A stretch of DNA of 64,000 nt from Jacaranda mimosifolia (taxonomy: Eukaryota; Streptophyta; Magnoliopsida; Lamiales; Bignoniaceae): the NCBI GenBank assembly GCA_018894105.1, contig CM032127.1:2575001-2639000 (forward strand), written 5' to 3'. Position numbers and translations under genes: made by a program. Numbering within the stretch: the first letter of the stretch is position 1; every line of letters starts with the position of its first letter. The notes below the pieces were generated by a model, which was not told where the DNA came from, made no database searches, and saw nothing but the letters and a program-made list of their open reading frames with translations. Below are positions 23,120 through 35,713 of this stretch, in pieces.

Positions 23120-24400
23120 TTTCATTGAAATGATGAAAATACCCTCATATATACATAAAATTACTTTATATCCTTATGTTTTTCTATTTCTTTTATTTAA
23201 TCTAAATTAAATAATTTTATATTTATAAAATACATAAGATATTTATATAAATTAAATACTATTTATTATTTATAAAATTATATATACATGCATACATATA
23301 TATATATATATTTATGAAATATATAACATGCTTATATAAATTAAATACTATTTAATATTTATAAAATTATATATACATACATATATATAAAATAATCAAA
23401 ACTATACAATTTAATATTTATAAAATACATGACATATTTATGTATATTAAATACTATTTATTATTTATAAAATTATATTTACATACATATATATATAAAA
23501 TTATATACATATAAAAAATTATATAAATACATATATATATAATTATTTATAACATATATATATATTTTCTTTTGTTTAATCTAAAATTAAATAATTTTAT
23601 ATTTATGAAATATATAATATACTTATATAAATCAAATACTATTTATATTTATAAAATTATATATACATACATATATATAATTATAAAACTAAATAATTTC
23701 ATATTTATAAAATATATAACATATTTATATAAATCATATACTATATAATATCTTATATACATGCATATATATACAATTATATATACACATATGCATATAA
23801 AATTATTCATAACATATTTATGTATATTCAATAGTATTTATTATTTATAAATTATATTTACATACATATATATAAAATTATGTACATATAAAAAATTATA
23901 TAAATACATATATATATATATAAAATTATTTATAACATCTATATATATATAAAATATATATATATACACATATGCATATAAAATTATTCATAACATATTT
24001 ATGTGTATTAAATACTATTTATTATTTATAAATTATATTTACATACATATATATAAAATTATGTACATATAAAAAATTATATAAATACATATATATATAT
24101 ATAAAATTATTTATAACATCTATATATATATAAAATATATATTTTTTCTTTTGTTTAAACTAAAATTAAATAATTTTATAGTTATGAAATATATAGCATA
24201 CTTATATAAATCAAATACTATTTAATATTTATAAAATTATATATATAATTATCAAAACTAAGTAATTTCATATTTATAAAATATATAACATATTTATATA
24301 AATTTAATTACTATATAATATTTATAAAAAATTATATACATGCATATATAAAATTACATATATAATTATTTATAATATATATATTCATACATATATATAT
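23120..24400. repeat. AT-rich minisatellite, ~183-bp higher-order unit
   Basis: Over 85% A+T. Blocks such as ATTAAATACTATTTATTATT and CATACATATATATAAAATTA recur throughout. The clearest pair is about 23807-23989 and 23990-24140, nearly identical with a 183-bp period (both begin CATAACATATTTATGTRTAT). Shorter sub-periods suggest stepwise amplification. Confidence 0.75.
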
Positions 24401-24690
24401 ATAATATACATAACCCCCTGCCATGGCAGCCTGAAGCAAGTTTTTAGTTTTTTCCCTTTTTTTTTTAACATGATGGTCGGATCTAGCTGGCCATCGGCCA
24501 GATCCGATGGCCCCTCCCCTCCCCCGGCAACCTGCTGCCATGGGAAGCCAAGTTTTCTTCCTTCCTTCTTTTTTTTTTTTAAAACACGACAGTCGTTGGG
24601 GACTACGGCCACCAGTGGCTGCTAGCCAGATCTAGTAGGCATGGGTGCCATGGCAGCCTCTCTCTCTCTCTCTCTATATATATATATTAT
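24401..24690. other. GC-rich island with CCATGGCAGCCT repeats inside the AT minisatellite
   Basis: An abrupt GC-rich block between AT arrays. It contains CTGCCATGGCAGCC (about 24418), CTGCTGCCATGGGAAGCC (about 24532) and GTGCCATGGCAGCC (about 24647), the palindromes GGCCATCGGCC and GATCTAGCTGGCC, and ends in a (TC)n(TA)n tract at about 24657-24686. The repeats suggest an insertion or a cargo segment. Short minus-strand frames here are low complexity and are not accepted as genes. Confidence 0.55.
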
Positions 24691-25079
24691 ATTATAATAC
24701 TATATTATTTATAATATATATTACTTAAAAAATATATTATAATATATATAATATGTTGTATATATATGTATATGAATGTATAAATATTTTATATATATAT
24801 ATATTTTATAAATATTAAGTGTTATTTAATTTGGACCATTTATTTAAACAAGAAGATCCAATGGTTGATGTAATAAGGGGAAAATAGTCATTTCATATAT
24901 AAAAAAAATTAGAACCACTCGCATAGAATGACGCGTGCTATACACTTATGGTCTCAGGGGGGTTTTTCACTCATTTTTAAAAATATAAGACGGTATTTCA
25001 ACCTTTTTTTTTTCAACAAGGGGGTAAATCACCAAATTGATTTTTCGAGGGGGCTAAAAATACATTTTCTCTATATAAA

Positions 25080-25408
25080 TGCAGCAAGCTGGATCATCTC
25101 TTTTATTTCATATTTCACCTTTTATTTCATTTTATAAAGTATATGTCAAGTATATTAAATAGTTTTTTATAAAAAATAATTTATTAAAAATTAGATATAT
25201 TCAATATATATATCAAATTGAAATAGAAAAGAAATATAAAATAAAATATAATATTCAAAGTGCAAAGCGAAGGGAGAAGTTACTCATTTGTGAAAATAAG
25301 ATGGGACATTTGGTAATAACCAAACTCTGGGAGAGCCTAATGCAATTTTATTCACACACATTAAACCGAACGACCAAATCTAACAACAAAAAGAGAAGAA
25401 AAAGTAAA
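25080..25408. other. Intergenic spacer
   Basis: AT-rich. No feature I can support. Confidence 0.45.
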
Positions 25409-25688
25409 GGGAATGTAGATATGTTTTTTTGCGTGATTTTATTATGTATTTTAGGAAAATGAATTATTAGAAATGTGAAAGTTGTATTTTGATATGTTTA
25501 TTTATAATTTGAAGGACATATTTTTTATTGTAGTAATTAAATTAATATTTTTTTATTGAGTTATTGGGATGAAAATAAAATTAAGTATTTTTTTTAATGT
25601 TAAAATAAAAAAAAATATATATAATATGTATGTATATATTAAAAAATGTGTATTTTGAATTATTATGAAAACATAACCATACATTCCC
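25409..25688. mobile_element. MITE with GGGAATGTnnnTATGTTT ends, copy 3 (complete)
   Basis: The left end GGGAATGTAGATATGTTTT (25409) is the inverted counterpart of the right end AAAACATAACCATACATTCCC (shown in part; ends at 25688). It is AT-rich and non-coding, and homologous to the copies at 22634 and about 14575-14800. It sits about 220 bases upstream of the membrane-protein gene's ATG and so may lie in its promoter. Confidence 0.75.
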
Positions 25689-25912
25689 AAAATAAATTAC
25701 CACTTGAGCAGCATGATAATGATGAATTTCCAAACTGCAAGCAAGCTAGCTCTCCATTTCAACAGCAATAACAGCTCATACTCAAAAACCCATTTTCCAT
25801 TTGAAGTTTCTCCTCCCCCAATCCACCCCTACCCTAGCTCTGCTGCTCCCGAGGCAAAACAACAGAACCAGGCAAAAAATTGTATAAATGTGAAATATAG
25901 TATTCTCTAGAA

Positions 25913-28758
25913 ATGGCGATAATAGGGGACGCCTTGCGGCAGGCCTTCATGCCGAAGCGAGAGTACGAGAGTCTCCGCGATGAGGAAAAGGCCTGGCAAA
26001 AGCTGCAGAAGCCGTTGATTTCTTTGTTGCTAGCCCTAATTTCGCTTGCCGTGTTCATTTCCAGTGTAATTAGCTTGAAAATAGTGTTTCCAGATGACAA
26101 TTTGAGGCGGCCGTTCTGCCGCGATCTTAGGATTCAGCCTCTGTCCATTAATTTCACCACGTCGGCGGCGAGCGGCGGAGGCGACGGCGGAGAGTCGGAT
26201 CTTTTGCCTGGCGCTTTTGTTTTGACGGATCAGGAGACGGTTGATTATTACTGGATTGTGGTGTTTGTTCCTTCGGCTATGGTTTTCGCGGCTTCTGTGG
26301 TTTACTTGATTGCAGGTGAGGAAATGTAAATGTGAAGTTAGCTTGGAATATTAGTGTTTATATTTGAATTTCTATAGTTCTTTTATGATCAGTTAAGAAT
26401 TTAACTTACTATCTACTGCCGATTGCATTTTAGATTTTCACTAGTGGCGTTGGTTATGTTTTATGTGCACCTCATATATGTCAATAATCAACTTGTGATT
26501 GATGGCTTCCTAATTCGTAAATGTCTAAGCAGCTTAGTGTTTTGTGAAGTCAATGTTGAATTAAGGATGAGGATGTGAGTCGCATAACTGTTTTTTTCAT
26601 CAGTATATTAGAGTTTGAGAATGTATTGGATTTTGAAGTTGTAATGTAAGTGCTTATTGTGCAATTTCTGCATTTTACTGCCTACTGGAATGCATGCGCA
26701 AGCCTTCATTGCTTGAATATCTTGCAGCCTCTTACATGTGAAATATGCGAGTCACGTATGATGTTGACAGATCTACCATAAAATGCCTAGATAATGCCAA
26801 ATGCCCCAGAAACTTGGATTTACAAAGCTCTTCGCAACTACGCCAAACGTACATAATGCCAAATGCCCCATAAACTGGGAATTAAAAGGCTATTTGCAAC
26901 TACATCACACGTACAAAATAAACTAAAATAATAATAAAATAAGTAACAGGAGAACTTCTAACTAGGATGAGTAAGGAAAATGTGTATATTTGCTTATCTT
27001 CTTGGCCTTCTGTTTCTTTAGAACTGTTACTTTGTAGCTCGGGAGGAAAGTATGCCATCACATTGAGCTGCATGTAGATTTTAGGTTCTTTTGATGGACT
27101 GACAAAGGGTATTGTGCTATTTTATTCAATAGGATCTAGCATATTTATAATCTCCAGTAAATGAATTTTCTGAGATATCAATTATGACACGCAACTTTGT
27201 CCTTCGCCAACTGATTCTGTTGCTATGGGCTTTATTATTAAACAAGTTCTTTGTTCTTTTGTGGTGGATATGTCCATCATGGTGTTTTTCCAATTCAAAG
27301 ATAATAGGTGTCAACTGTCATGCAGGAATTACTGTTGCCTATACTGCTCCTGTACGACATGGATGCTTGAAGGTGGTTGAGAACAATTACTGCACTTCTA
27401 GAAGAGGTATGTTATTTTCTTACCTCTTTTTGCTTGTACTTGTTGGTTTCCCCAAATGAATGTCAAAGTTGGTACCAGCTTTTATAGCTTATGCATTTCA
27501 GTGCATCAAATTTACAGAGGAACAATTCTTTGTGTGGTTTTTATTTTCTGAGTTAAGAGATGATAACTGAATTCTTGAATATTCGTAAACAATACTAAGG
27601 TGTGGTTTTCTTTTATAAGATTGGTGTGCTGATCTAGGACCTTGGAGTAATTAACTGAAGTATCTCCTGTGGATGTAATCTTGTGAGATGGAACTTGACC
27701 TGCATTAAAGTCATGCTTGTCCAGTACTGATGCTGTAGGAAATAGGAATTCTATATATGTTGTATACTTGTTGGATTGTTGGTAAAATAATAGGAATTTT
27801 ATGAATTACATTTGAATTAGATGTGTAAAGATGAATGTGTGTGTGGAGGAGCCAAAACATGAAGTGAACGAAAATCTATATGAGCTATCGTTATGCATGA
27901 TACAAGAAAAGACAAAACAAGATGAGGGATGTTTCCATGGCTGCTTTGTCAAAGTTCTAGGTGTGAGAATCACTGGATATCTGATTGTAAGCTTCATTCA
28001 TTTGTTTTGTACCTTATGACTGTGTGGGTGCCATGTTATGTTGTAGTTTCCTTATAACCTGTTTATCTGTGTAATCACTGCTTATTTTTTCTGGCTCTTG
28101 GATTATAAGTGTCTTTCATTTACTGCATTCCAGAGTCGCTAATTTAAGTTTTGCAAGAAGAAATGCTGTTTGTAGCCAAATGTTGGTGGTTGTCGGTGGA
28201 AATTATTTCAGCTGTTTGATGTTTCTGAGGCTAGTCATGATTTGTACAAAATGGCCACAATTTGTTATAGCTTGCACAATGCCAGTTCTTGGCATGAGAT
28301 TGCATTGAGTTTGAATTCTTTTTCCATTGTCATTTACAGGCGGTGTACGTTGTCTATCTATACTGAATGTTGTGTTTGCCATCATATTTGGTCTTCTTGC
28401 ACTGTTTCTTGGTTCAACTCTCCTCACGCTTGGTAGCAGCTGCTCCTTGCCTCTGTTTTGGTGCTATGAAATTGCATCATGGGGTTTGGTCATGCTCCAT
28501 GGAGGAGCTGCCTTCTTCCTTAGAAGAAAAGCATCAGTCGTACTTGATGAGAGTGATTCTGCAGGCAGGAATATTGGGATAGAGATGCTTGAAGCAAGCC
28601 CAACAGAAGTCACACCAGACATGGAGAGACGTCTCAATGAAGGTTTTAAAGCATGGATGGGTCCATCTTTCCTATCGTCTGATGAGGAGGATGAACCTGA
28701 CGATTATCTGGAGGCCCCAAATACAACCCATGCAAACTCCACCCGTCAACGAGTGTAA
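25913..28758 (+). CDS. Conserved plant four-pass membrane protein of unknown function
   Basis: Three exons, 25913-26315, 27326-27406 and 28340-28758, join in frame to give 300 residues. There is an N-terminal charged segment (PKREYESLRDEEKAWQKLQ) and a hydrophobic helix at about residues 34-58 (LISLLLALISLAVFISSVIS). Next come a loop with PFCRDLRIQPL and DLLPGAFVLTDQETVDYYW, a second helix at about 113-135, a Cys-containing loop (HGCLKVVENNYCTSRRGGVRC), and two further helices at about 167-190 and 197-220. The acidic tail (SSDEEDEPDDYLE) is presumably cytosolic. I recognise the family as a conserved uncharacterised plant transmembrane protein but do not know its function. The start at 25913 is the first ATG of the continuous frame, and MAIIGDALRQAFMPK is a plausible N-terminus. 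Both introns have GT..AG borders. Confidence 0.88.
26791..26915. repeat. 62-bp tandem duplication in intron 1 of the membrane-protein gene
   Basis: Two adjacent units start ATAATGCCAAATGCCCCA (26791 and 26853) and end ACGTAC. They are about 80% identical. No function is visible. Confidence 0.7.
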
Positions 28759-29450
28759 AGTAAATGACTTTCTGGTATATGCTGAGTTCCTTGCTTTGGA
28801 GAGCTATTTCCATGACTTCTGGTGCAAGAGGCTCATATCCAGCTGATGCAATGGCTGTTGGCTGATACATTCACATCCACTAAGCTGGTGATATGAACTT
28901 TAATACACAAAGTGAAGCTTTTTTGCATTTGGCTAGGAGTAATCTCAAGATGTACAATCTATTGAGGAACGTTAGGGGATCTTTCATTGCGGTGCTGAGA
29001 ATCACTTTACCTCCTGAAAAGTTTTTGTACTTAGTGAACTCGTGCTAATTCTGAAAAGGGCTGAGTATTTGAATGCATTTCTGGTCCCAACGCATAAACT
29101 AATTGTCATAAATGAATAAATAAACAAATATATACGAGAGAAATGGATAAAAGATCAAACAACTTTATGGAAAACTATAAATTGAGGGATATGTAATTTA
29201 TGAATATACCCTCAATTTCATCCTTTTATTTCTTAGAAGTGTAAGAAAATAAAAGAAGCTATTTCTTAGAAACCTTCTTTTTTTTATTTTTTTTATCAGT
29301 TCTATTTTGCATTTTCTTCTTTCTCTTTGATTTGGTGAATTAAAGAATCATCTTTCAATAAAATTTTGCCATTTTGAATTCGGATAAGAGTTATACCATA
29401 AGATTCTAAGAGTTGCGTGGTTATTTGGTCTAATAACATTAGTTTTCATA
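28759..29450. other. 3' flank of the membrane-protein gene and spacer
   Basis: Probably 3' UTR up to around 29060-29120 (ATAAATGAATAAATAAACAA is a possible near-upstream polyadenylation region), then AT-rich spacer. No other gene is seen. Confidence 0.4.
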
Positions 29451-29805
29451 TAGGGATGCAAACGAGTCTAGCTGAGTTTTGATCATTTTTTGAGGTTTGA
29501 GCTTGAGTTCGATGAGCTTAGGAAATTGAGGCTTAAGCTCAGCTCGAGCACTTGTTCGGGCTCGACTCGATTTATTAGGTTTAAAATTAGCTCTAGGCTT
29601 GAGTTGGACTTGGCCTTGAGCTCGAAAAGTTAAATTATTTTATAATTTTTTTTAAAATTAGTATATTTTTTTATATATAAATATTTTTTTAATAAAAAAT
29701 TATAGGTTCTCAAGCTTGCGAACAAGAATTATTTGGTTGGAGTTCGAACATTTTTTGAGCTAGCTCGCCAGGCTTGCGGGTTGGCTCGGTTTATTTGCAT
29801 CCCCA
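29451..29805. mobile_element. CTCGAG-rich MITE, copy 2
   Basis: TAGGGATGCAAACGAGTC on the left and GGTTTATTTGCATCCCCA on the right are inverted ends. CATA flanks both sides and could be a short target duplication. The arms hold CTCAGCTCGAGC-type palindromes around an AT core, as in the copies at 3876, 35371, 46154 and 63065. Confidence 0.75.
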
Positions 29806-30022
29806 CATAGTATGAGATTGAAAGTTTAAATTTAATAAATTTTGAGGTGTGTGTAAATAAAAATAAAAAAGAATTGAATTGTTTGCCCATTCAAGTTTTA
29901 ATAAAGGGACAACTAGTTTGTAGATAATCAAATCTCAGATTGTGATCCAAATCCCAATAATAGATCCATATCTATTTTGACCACACAAAACTAACTCAAT
30001 TTGTACCTCAAACGTCAGTAGC

Positions 30023-30042
30023 AGCCCAAGCCCAAAAGCCCA
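30023..30042 (+). promoter_or_regulatory. Three AGCCCA (site II-type) motifs upstream of eIF3L
   Basis: AGCCCA occurs at 30023-30028, 30029-30034 and 30037-30042, about 95-110 bases before the ATG. On the other strand this is TGGGCT, the site II/TCP-type element typical of promoters of plant translation-apparatus genes. Confidence 0.6.
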
Positions 30043-30135
30043 TTCCATTGGTTTTTAGCTCACCTCTCCCACTGCCCTCTCCAAAACCCTCAAGAGAAGC
30101 AAATTTCAATTTCCATCAACAGACCACCCACAACC

Positions 30136-33100
30136 ATGGCCGGCGCGACGTCTTACGACCCCGAGCACTCTGTCCCAGGCGACTCCGCCTCCCCTGGGCA
30201 AGACCCGAACTACGTACCCGACTCCGTGAAGTCATTCGTAGTCCACATGTACCGCCACATACGGGAGAAGAATGTCTACGAGATCCACCAGATGTACGAG
30301 ACTTCGTTCCAGAGCATCAGCGATAGGCTTTTTAAGGATTCTTCGTGGCCTCCCGTCGAGGCTGTGGCGCCGTACGTTGATAACGACCATGTGTTTTGCT
30401 TGCTGTATCGGGAGATGTGGTTTCGACATTTGTATGCGCGTCTTTCGCCTACGCCAAAGCAGCGGATTGACTCGTGGGACAACTATTGTAGTCTCTTCCA
30501 GGTTAGAATTTTGTGTGTGTGCGTGTGTGCGCATCTTAATTTTATTAATAGAAGCCTAATAATTTGCGTGGGTGAGCAAGTGGCGGCTCCACTGATTGTG
30601 AGTGTGGGCAATGTGTGTTAAAGTATATATAACTGGAGCAGTATAATGGATTTATTATGAAATTGAAGAGAGCCTGGGACTCTGTAGGAATGGGTGGGAT
30701 TCAATTATTTACGGATGAGCTTGCCAATTTGCTGAATGATGTGTTATTTGTTGGATACGAGGACTTATTCTGAGCAGGTCCTAACAAAGGGAATGTCAGT
30801 TAGAATTGCTTTATTATTTTTAATATTTGGGCTATGAGGGGCGAGAATTCTTTTTGGCTGTTAATAGACTGGAATATCTATTGAATTTCATTTTAAGGGT
30901 TCTAAGTTGTGACAATTTGGTAGAGAGGACCAGTGCTTATATTGATGCTCATATGCAGTCATCAAAGAATAATTTCCTGTAACCTGTTGTTTCTTTGTAT
31001 AGCTAAAAGTACATCCATACTGTGTTCAACCCTTACCAGATTGTTTCCAGAGTCTAAATTATTTGGCATGATGCTAACATAGTGTGGGACTTTTGGTATA
31101 GAGAGAGAAAGTTATATAGTTAGATTGCTGGAATGGTGTTTTTATCCAGCCTCAATAATGGCTTTTATCGTGTCAATGGTGAAATCATGAGTATGATCTT
31201 GTTATTGATACAGGTTGTATTGCATGGGGTGGTGAATATGCAACTGCCAAATCAGTGGTTGTGGGACATGGTGGATGAATTTGTATACCAGTTTCAGTCA
31301 TTCTGCCAATATCGAGCCAAGATGAAGAACAAGACTGAGCAGGAGATTGCACTTCTGCAGCAGTATGATCAGGTAAATTTGTGAAAATACGGATCATGGT
31401 ATTTTTGGTGGTAAGCTTGCTTGCTGGTGTAAATTGCAATCAGAGGCCATTAATGGACCAGACTTTTGATGTTTAATTTGTGTGATTGAGCTTTCATGCC
31501 ATAATATTTAAAATGAATTTGGAGTCTTGGACCCATGTACCATGGTTTTGTTTTGGAAGTTGGGTCAGAAAACTGCTGGTGAGAAATGATCTTAATTTTG
31601 TTTGTCTTCAAGGGTTGACACATAATATTAAAATCAAATATGGTTGGTGAAAGCGAAATAGAATTTGTCTTTCTTATAGTTGCAATCATCAATTTCATTG
31701 TGATTTTCTATAGAAAGGCAATCATGTTATTTGAATGTCTACCATCTGTAATTCTTGTGCCTTACCTGCTGGTCTTTTCTCAACTAGTAATCATGTCAGG
31801 CCCATGTATATAACTTAGACAACCATATTGAGTGAGGTGCTGGATCATTTTGAACAAGAAGTGCAATTCGGGACTAGACTTTCTAATGACTCTGGTCTTG
31901 GTGGCGAGGTTGTCATTTTTGTTAAGATATGCTGTCAAATGATGGCAAGGTGTGTTTTGCAAATAGATACATCCGTGCACCATTATTGAAGCTGTTGAAT
32001 GCCCTTGATATCAGTTTGCTGAGTGATATTAAAATCTCTCTCCCATGATGTGTACTTTATTATAATAAAAGTGATAGTTCCTAAATGGTGGAAAAATAGT
32101 AGTATTTATGTGTATGTTTTTTTCTCAGGCATGGAATGTGTATGGCGTCCTTAATTTCTTACAAGCACTTGTGGAGAAGTCTATGATTATTCAAATCCTG
32201 GAGCAGGAGAAGGAAGGCCTTGAACAATTTACTGCTACTGATGGATATGATTACAGTGGAGGAAGTAATGTCTTGAAGGTGTTGGGGTATTTCAGCATGA
32301 TAGGCCTGCTTAGAGTTCACTGTTTGTTGGGTGATTATCACACTGGCTTGAAGTGCTTGGTTCCAATTGACATAAGTCAACAAGGAGTCTACACTAGTGT
32401 TATTGGAAGCCACATTACTACTATTTACCATTATGGGTTTGCAAATCTTATGCTGAGAAGGTAGGCTTAATATTCTCCATATGAACTTTGTACATCTAGC
32501 TTTGTGTATGACCTGTTCACTATGGGAAACTTTTGAGATAAATATTTTTAATTGTCTGCGTGGATATCATCTCTAAATTGTTTGATAGAGTAAGATTTGA
32601 ATTTCTATCTCAACTCTTATTCAATGCCTTATTAACAAAAAGTTCCGAGTTTCGTTTGATTGGCTTTCTTAATAGCAAGCAGCAGTCCTTTTATGTATTA
32701 TGTCTTAATGTCCCACCTTGCCTGTTCATTTGAAGTTCTTATCTGCAACCTAAGTTCTCATCTTTCTTTCTTGGAAAGTTACACTGTGTGCTGCTAACTG
32801 TTCTTTAATTATTGCTGCTATGGTTCAGTGTCATGCAAGATCCGACCACCCATTGGGGTAGTCAAGCAGGCTACAATCATGTATTTACATTCATAACAAG
32901 TGCTGGCATTTTTGTTTGCAATCAATTTGTTGCCTTAATGAATATTCAGTTCCGGTAAAACAGTATCTTTCTAACTGATAAAGCCCATTCAGACATTAAA
33001 GACCTGTCAGTGTTCGGGCTTTGTAGACATTCTATGACATGGCATGCTTCTGACATGTATAAATGTATATAATAATACTACGAGTACTACATCAATTGGC

Positions 33101-35062
33101 CATTACGTTTACTTTTAGTTTTTGAAGAAGATCTTTTCTCAGCATTCCATTCTAATACTTTGTCTTTCATGCTTTTGCAGGTATGTGGAGGCAATTCGAG
33201 AATTTAATAAGATACTCCTGTACATTTTCAAGACCAAGCAATATCACCAAAAATCTCCACAATATGAGCAGATACTGAAGAAGAATGAGCAGATGTATGC
33301 TTTGCTTGCTATATGTCTTTCTCTTTGTCCTCAAGTGAAGCTTGTTGAAGAGACTGTGAACGCCCAATTGCGGGAAAAGAATGGTGAAAAAATGACAAGG
33401 ATGCAGAGATTTGATGATGAGGCATTTGCTCTTTATGATGAGCTCTTCTCATATGCATGCCCAAAGTTTATTACTCCATCTCCTCCAAGCTATGAGGAGC
33501 CTCTAGTAAACTACAACCAGGTATGAGTGTATCAGCTCTCAAAAAGCCAGTCAAGGGGTTAATTGTTATCTTGCATGGTGATATTTTGGTTTTACTTAAA
33601 TATTCATCACAGGTTAACATTTTTCTTGCATGCCCATTGCGCTTAATTGTTGCATACTGCCAAACTTAGTTTTGCAATTGGCCATATTTGAGCTCGAGAA
33701 TGCGCATCTTTTAGTCATTTATGCACTTCTATTTGACAATTTATGTCATCATTGCCTGACTCCTTATTTAGATTTGCAATAGTTATGAGCTTGAGTGCTG
33801 ATTTTTGCTTATGGATTCTTACTGCAGTTTTGGACAATCTATTTAAGCCTGTTTCATGAAGTGCATTCATCGTCCTTACAAGGCTCTATCTACTACGCCT
33901 TTCTTCGGATCCTTCATTGCTTCTAAAATGAATTAAATGGCATATCTTTATTTAATGGTGTGCTTTATGTATTTAGTTCACTCTCTCTACATGTTGATTC
34001 TCTCTGCAAATTAAGATGTTTTCTGGTTCTCTGAATGCATTGATTTTTATTAAAAGAAAGCAGACAGTTGCACACCTTTGATAATTGGAAGTTGCGTCTT
34101 ACATTTTATATTGCACCTTGTATGATGTTGACAAGTGCTTAAATTGTTTCAGGATGCTTATAGGCTACAGTTGAAGTTATTCCTTTATGAAGTGAAGCAG
34201 CAACAACTATTATCAGGGGTCCGGACATTCTTAAAAGTGTATTCTACAATCTCCCTTGGAAAGCTTGCGGCTTACATGGAAGTGGATGAACCTACCTTGA
34301 GGTCTGATAGACATTCCAACTTGAGACTCCCCTTTCTTGCCCCAAAATTTTACTAATTGAAAGTGCTTTTGCATTAACTATCCACAGGACAATTTTGATG
34401 ACATACAAACACAAGACACATGCTGTAGATTCTGATGGAAAAATCACCTCAAATGCTGATGTCGATTTCTACATTGATGATGTGAGTTTTATTTGGCTCT
34501 GTTGTGAATTGGCAGCCTAACTCTTATGAAATTATATCTCATTATTCTTATTAAAGCGAAGGAAAATATCAAGTGTGTGTTTGGTTCCTCCTCATCATAT
34601 TGAATATCTTTTTAATTCAAGACTTTGTTGAGGAATAAAGTTATATTTGCTTGATTCATTTAATAAATAACAAAAGTAACCAATTCTTATTAGAACTGAT
34701 TAAATTGTACCAAGATATTATCATCATGCATGTCCCTCTTTGATGCAATATTTAGTTCCTGAGGACGACTGATCCTGTAGGTTAAAGTTGGATGTAATTA
34801 TTTGTTGGATTCCAGGATCCATTTGACTTGTTCTTTGATTTCAGGATGTGGTTCATGTTTTGGAATCCAAACCAGCAAAACGGTATGGTGATTATTTTAT
34901 GCGCCAAATTGTCAAGGTAAAGCTGTAGCAGCCAGCATACATCGATCCTTTCCATTTTCTTTGTTAATGAACGTACAGATAATATTATTCCTTCATCGCA
35001 TCTATGTATTTGTGCAGCTTGAAGGAGTAATGACCGATATCGACAGGATAAAGCTGGAGTAA
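30136..35062 (+). CDS. EIF3L: Eukaryotic translation initiation factor 3 subunit L (eIF3l)
   Basis: eIF3l is a PCI-family subunit of the eIF3 complex that organises the 43S pre-initiation complex; it belongs to the PAF67 family. Exons: 30136-30501, 31214-31372, 32129-32460, 33181-33520, 34153-34301, 34388-34481, 34845-34916 and 35018-35062. All junctions are GT..AG and the frame is continuous for 518 residues, close to the roughly 520 usual in plants. Supporting segments are DSVKSFVVHMYRHIREKNVY, WFRHLYARLSPTPKQRIDSW, LPNQWLWDMVDEFVYQFQSF, AWNVYGVLNFLQALVEKSMI, KVLGYFSMIGLLRVHCLLGD, GSHITTIYHYGFANLMLRRY, NEQMYALLAICLSLCPQ, a helical C-terminal part (LAAYMEVDEPTLRTILMTYK), and the end LEGVMTDIDRIKLE. 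The ATG at 30136 starts a typical acidic, Pro-rich N-terminus (MAGATSYDPEHSVPGDS). The gene looks intact and functional. Confidence 0.96.
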
Positions 35063-35370
35063 GCACAAGAATTTTTTTTGCTCTGGGATTTCTACTGCCC
35101 TTGTCCAGCTTTATGATATATAATGTTAAGATGGACCTCATATGCCGGCGCCATTAAACTGCAAACAGACTCAAGAAAGAGGTGGAAAGAAGCTGGGGCA
35201 GTTTTTTTCCTGTTATTATCCATGGAGTGTTATTTAGTTTTTGAACTGTACTATTTATTCTAGGATTCTAAGGGACTGGTCCAGACTGAGATCAAATTTA
35301 TCACCATTCTTTTGTGTTCTTGTTGAATAGCATTTAGTAGAACTCAGTGACGTTGTCATGGTTGCTAATA

Positions 35371-35713
35371 TTAGTAGGTGTGCAATTTTGCAATATCAGA
35401 AGAACCGAGTCAGCTCATGCCAAGTTCGTACAAGTTTCAAGCTGAGCTCGAGCCAAATAATTTTTATTCGAAAATTCATGAGTCGGCTTACAAGTTTGTA
35501 TTTTTTACTTTAAAAAATATTTGTATGTAAAAAAATATAATAAAATATATTAATTTTAAATTTTTTTATAAAATAATTGAATTTTTTGAGTTTAAATCCT
35601 AGTCGAACTTGAGTTTGTAGCTTGATTATGAGTTTGAACTTAACGAGTTCAGTCTGAGCTAAAGTTTAAAAATCAGTCAAAACTTGGCTCGACTTAATTT
35701 GTTTGCAGTCCTA
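35371..35713. mobile_element. CTCGAG-rich MITE, copy 3 (diverged)
   Basis: Begins near TTAGTAGGTGTGCAATTTTG and ends ATTTGTTTGCAGTCCTA. Inside are CAAGCTGAGCTCGAGCC and AACTTGGCTCGACTT on opposite sides of an AT core. It is more diverged than the copies at 3876 and 29451 and lies in the opposite orientation. Confidence 0.6.

Larger units (their letters stand above)
23013..25079. mobile_element. ~2 kb inverted-ended element with 9-bp target duplication, MULE-like
   Basis: The direct repeats CTATATAAA at 23013-23021 and 25071-25079 fit a 9-bp target duplication. Just inside, the left arm (about 23033-23095: GTGTTTTACCCCCCTGTGG, poly(A), GATTGAAATACCGCCTTGTG) matches the inverted complement of the right arm (about 24960-25045: TGATTTACCCCCTTGTTG, poly(A), GGTTGAAATACCGTCTTAT). 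The outermost ends are more diverged. The interior is a minisatellite plus a GC-rich island, both annotated separately. No coding capacity was found. Confidence 0.65.
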
